Source: Planctomycetota bacterium (GTDB taxonomy: Bacteria > Planctomycetota > Phycisphaerae > Phycisphaerales > UBA1924). Taken from it: a stretch of DNA of 64,000 bases. The DNA is taken from the NCBI GenBank assembly GCA_018242605.1, contig JAFEBP010000004.1, positions 62,001 to 126,000 on the forward strand, given 5' to 3'. The position numbers and the translations under genes were made by a program. Under the pieces are notes generated by a model. It saw only the letters and a list, made by a program, of their open reading frames with translations, searched no databases and was not told the origin of the DNA. Positions 63,140 to 64,000 of this stretch are shown one piece after another (the stretch's first letter is position 1; every line of letters starts with the position of its first letter).

Positions 63140-64000
63140 TCACGTCCGCACGCCGCGCCCGTACACCACCCACTCCGCCATCAGCAGCGCCGCCGCGCAC
63201 GCCACGAGCCACGGCCACACCTCCACCGGCGGCGATCCGCCGCGGCTGGTATCCATCGTCGCCGCTCCGATGCGCACGTCTCGCGGGTTCGCTAGCGAGC
63301 TTTCCGTCGCGTCAACCAGGTTCACCACCACCGCCCGTTCCGCCGCGTCACCTTCGACCAGGTACACCCCCGCCCGCGGCAGCACGCCCAGCCCGAGCAC
63401 GCCGTCGACCGCGCCCGAAGCGTCCACATCAAGGCTCGTCGGCCCGCGCAGGCCAATGCGCCCCGCACTCCCTCGCACCGCGACGCTCGCGGGCGAGATC
63501 GTCGTGAACGACCGGCCCAGAGCCCGGTCCGCCCGCAACGTGAGGTATTCCAGCGCATCGGCGAGGAAGATCGCGAACGACGGTTGCAGCGGCCAGTTCG
63601 TCTGTCCGAGCTCGAAGGATGCCAACACGTGGCGCGACGAACCGCTCTGAACCAGCATCATCAGCGGACCATCGGGCCCGGAGATGAGTTCGCTCACGGT
63701 CGCATTCACGCCCTTGGCCCCCGCAACCCACCGCATCTTCCACGCCCGGCCGATGACCAGACTGTCGAGCGTCGTGTTGCGCAGCAGCGGATGCTCCCGC
63801 ACCCAAAAGAGCGGCGCGCCCGGCGCGAGCGGCTCGGCCTCTTCGCCCGCCTCCAGCCCCGCCAGGGCCACCGGCCGCCCGAAACCGATCGACGCGCACT
63901 CGGGCAAACGCGCCGGTCTCGCCCGATCAAAGACGACGATGTCCGCCCCCTTGCCCCCCCCGCCCCGCTCGAACTCCTCCGGGCTCTGCACCTTGAGCGA
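63140..64000 (-). CDS. BatA-like membrane protein, C-terminal part
   Basis: The C-terminal 286 residues of a protein that continues beyond the window edge; the frame stays open to base 64000 and no start is present. The visible part is extracytoplasmic and beta-rich, with an FLADALEYLTL stretch. It ends in a membrane helix (WPWLVACAAALLMAEWVVYG) with an Arg tail, the usual end of BatA / aerotolerance-type proteins in planctomycetes, whose N-terminal halves carry vWA-like domains. The N-terminal type cannot be checked here. Confidence 0.65.
   Translation of the reverse strand, partial: SLKVQSPEEFERGGGGKGADIVVFDRARPARLPECASIGFGRPVALAGLEAGEEAEPLAPGAPLFWVREHPLLRNTTLDSLVIGRAWKMRWVAGAKGVNATVSELISGPDGPLMMLVQSGSSRHVLASFELGQTNWPLQPSFAIFLADALEYLTLRADRALGRSFTTISPASVAVRGSAGRIGLRGPTSLDVDASGAVDGVLGLGVLPRAGVYLVEGDAAERAVVVNLVDATESSLANPRDVRIGAATMDTSRGGSPPVEVWPWLVACAAALLMAEWVVYGRGVRT

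Overview
The window reads as chromosomal DNA of a high-GC planctomycete, most likely of the class Phycisphaerae. The pointers are four secreted proteins that end in a duplicated Asp/Gly-rich dockerin-like module, two proteins with short PEP-CTERM-like tails, a planctomycete-type pseudopilin with a DxH motif near its end, CxxC zinc-ribbon membrane proteins, and the menaquinone (futalosine) gene mqnD. I found no rRNA, tRNA, CRISPR array, insertion sequence, integrase or phage gene, so this looks like stable core chromosome rather than an island. Taxonomy is inference from protein style; no marker tree could be run.

Layout. 1-8.3 kb: a small membrane protein, a globin-like protein lacking the heme-ligating His, then a minus-strand run of sugar-type ABC binding protein, permease, CoA-transferase subunit A and SDR, preceded by speA and purK, which overlap by GTGA. 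8.4-15.6 kb: two large secreted dockerin-like proteins whose 3' ends and terminators are near copies of each other, then a pseudopilin and a DUF1579-type exported protein. 15.6-25 kb: a SucC-like ligase with a C-terminal extension, an MlaE permease, a GldA/GldF/GldG-like ABC cluster, a zinc-ribbon membrane protein, a DUF444 vWA protein and a YpfJ-type metallopeptidase. 25-29 kb: a GH130 phosphorylase and GT4 glycosyltransferase pair. 29-31 kb: two tiny membrane proteins and a PEP-CTERM-like protein with an unusually clear promoter, a LacI-type operator and a leader hairpin.

31-38 kb: atpA standing alone, three more secreted repeat proteins (WxENxGW, beta-helix, HAF/Ig) and a PreA-like dehydrogenase. 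38-48 kb: DEAD helicase, a Tat-type secreted protein, a Ser/Thr kinase fused to a STAND ATPase, a free-standing TSCPD (NrdJ tail) protein, hisS, a lipoprotein, a protein with a duplicated domain and a helical exported protein. 48-51 kb: a znuA-znuC-znuB zinc uptake operon with a Fur-family-like operator. 51.8-56.4 kb: atpI-B-E-F-H followed by pgk. The F1 alpha gene lies 20 kb away, and gamma, beta and epsilon are not in the window. 56.6-64 kb: acyltransferase, riboflavin synthase, mqnD-nnrE, DUF1444, apaG, a PEP-CTERM-like protein and the C-terminal part of a BatA-like membrane protein.

The most interesting items are the split ATP synthase locus with apparent signal peptides on subunits b and c, the free-standing NrdJ-type tail domain, the heme-ligand-less globin, the shared dockerin/terminator modules, the regulatory region near 31.08 kb and the structured leader near 60.6 kb. 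I saw no single obvious new defence or metabolic system. Functions are assigned from motifs read by eye; no database search was run.
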